From the NCBI GenBank assembly GCA_030646745.1, contig JAUSKV010000234.1, positions 1 to 6,614 on the forward strand: 6,614 bases of DNA, read 5' to 3'. Shown here in pieces: positions 5,838 to 6,614 of the stretch; positions within the stretch are counted from its first letter, which is position 1; every line of letters begins with the position of its first letter. The notes under the pieces were generated by a model. The model made no database searches. It had not been told where the DNA came from and worked only from the letters and a program-made list of their open reading frames with translations. Both the position numbers and the translations under genes were made by a program. Source of the DNA: Sulfurimonas sp. (lineage in GTDB: Bacteria > Campylobacterota > Campylobacteria > Campylobacterales > Sulfurimonadaceae).

Positions 5838-6614
5838 TTAGTAATATCTTCCCTTCCACTCTCTTGAGCCTTTTATAAATTTTAACTTGTAACTATTGTA
5901 GAGTAAAAGCAGATAGAACCAAAATGAAAGAGGTATCCAGAACGCATAAAAAATCGAAAGGCGCAGTTGCAAGGCAGAAGAAAAAATAATCAACCAAAAA
6001 CTGAGTACCCCGATTGAGAGTACTATTGTGTTGTAATTTGACACATCGCCAAAAACTAAGATAAGCGGCACCCCATACGCTCCAACGCTTAATATTCCGA
6101 TAAAGAGAGTTTGTTGTATTAATCCCATGATTGAATGCACATGAACTATGTCAGATAAATTTTTTGAAAATCCTCTCCATGCTGAAGCTGCACTATGATA
6201 CATTCTTGCGCTAAATTGTTCTTTCGTCCCAATCGATAAAAAAAGACGAAAACCATTGTGTTTAATAATTTTTGCAAATGTGATGTCATCATTAATTTCA
6301 TTTTGAATGATTTCATGGGTTCCTATCTGTTCATAACTTGTTCTCTTAAACATGAGAAACTGTCCATTTGCGATAGCCCGCTGATGAGTAGGATTATTTA
6401 CGGAATTGATATTAAACGCTCCGGCGATAGATAAAAAAACACCTGCTAATGTTAGTTTTTCTTGCGCAGAGATGAGCGTTTGCATAGGACTAAATGAAAG
6501 CAAATCAGTTTTTTCCTGCAAAGCAAAGTTTACGCAGTTTTGCAATAGTGCTCTTCCGGCTAAAGTATCCGCATCGGTAAAACAGAGATACTCCCCTTTT
6601 GCATGCAAATAACC
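5838..6614 (-). CDS. Family 2 membrane glycosyltransferase, N-terminus cut off by window edge
   Basis: This inverting GT-A enzyme probably transfers a sugar from a nucleotide sugar to a lipid or membrane-bound acceptor on the cytoplasmic face. The frame runs off the right edge (Gly-Tyr-Leu precede the TTG at 6608), so that TTG is an internal Leu and the first part of the gene is missing. Numbered from that codon, GEYLCFTDADT (5-15) carries the metal-binding DAD motif. ANGQFLMFKR (80-89) is the acceptor-side segment, and EINDD (104-108) supplies the probable catalytic acid. RMYHSAASAWRGFSKN (135-150) stands where processive synthases have QxxRW. Three membrane helices follow at about 163-187, 193-212 and 216-238, and the protein ends in WKGRYY. 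This layout is typical of non-processive lipid glycosyltransferases of the ceramide, carotenoid (CrtQ) or hopanoid type. It is far too small to be the glucan synthase OpgH. The substrate cannot be told from sequence. Confidence 0.88.
   Translation of the reverse strand, partial: GYLHAKGEYLCFTDADTLAGRALLQNCVNFALQEKTDLLSFSPMQTLISAQEKLTLAGVFLSIAGAFNINSVNNPTHQRAIANGQFLMFKRTSYEQIGTHEIIQNEINDDITFAKIIKHNGFRLFLSIGTKEQFSARMYHSAASAWRGFSKNLSDIVHVHSIMGLIQQTLFIGILSVGAYGVPLILVFGDVSNYNTIVLSIGVLSFWLIIFSSALQLRLSIFYAFWIPLSFWFYLLLLYNSYKLKFIKGSREWKGRYY

Noticed and set aside
6606..6608. TTG as the start codon of the glycosyltransferase
   Set aside because: The frame stays open upstream (Gly-Tyr) to the window edge, and GT2 enzymes need an N-terminal nucleotide-binding part before the DAD motif. 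The gene is cut by the window rather than naturally short.
1..6614. CRISPR arrays, tRNA or rRNA genes, insertion sequences, integrase or toxin-antitoxin modules
   Set aside because: No regularly spaced repeats, no tRNA-like cloverleaf or CCA-ended stems, and no transposase or recombinase motifs were seen. The coding sequence is nearly continuous and accounted for.

Overview
The window is AT-rich, densely coding bacterial DNA. Codon use, protein style (Lys/Ile/Phe-rich) and the mix of genes suggest a free-living member of the Campylobacterota (Sulfurimonas-like). This is an impression from sequence style, not a database result. There are no RNA genes, CRISPR arrays, insertion sequences or integrases, and no gap between genes exceeds about 120 bp.

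Layout. Positions 1-826 (+ strand) hold the end of a tightly packed operon of three small membrane proteins: a cut-off first gene, a 57-residue single-pass protein, and a 96-residue two-pass protein. They are joined by TAAATG and ATGA junctions. I do not recognise any of the three. Four bases later, and convergent with them, comes a full-length opgB (mdoB) on the - strand (831-3152). Its product is a phosphoglycerol transferase I that matches the E. coli enzyme from end to end, including the C-terminal domain. It has its own consensus -10 (TATAAT) and a GGAG ribosome binding site in the 120 bp gap upstream. Further upstream on the - strand is a two-component pair: a sensor kinase (3911-5737; periplasmic DISMED2-like sensor, 7TMR-DISM seven-helix membrane domain, HisKA_2-type kinase) and a response regulator (about 3273-3911; receiver plus OmpR-type winged helix), overlapping at TGATG. 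The right edge (5838-6614, - strand) holds the C-terminal two thirds or so of a family 2 membrane glycosyltransferase whose N-terminus lies outside the window.

How they may work together. OpgB decorates periplasmic glucans with phosphoglycerol, and the glycosyltransferase probably glycosylates a lipid or envelope precursor. The kinase carries a periplasmic domain of a type proposed to bind carbohydrates. One reading is an envelope-glycan locus with its own sensor, the regulator controlling itself and possibly opgB. This is inference from gene order only. The sites most worth testing are two near-identical 15-bp AT-rich palindromes, spaced 30 bp apart, in the 100 bp upstream of the kinase. The least explained part of the window is the small-membrane-protein operon at the left edge.
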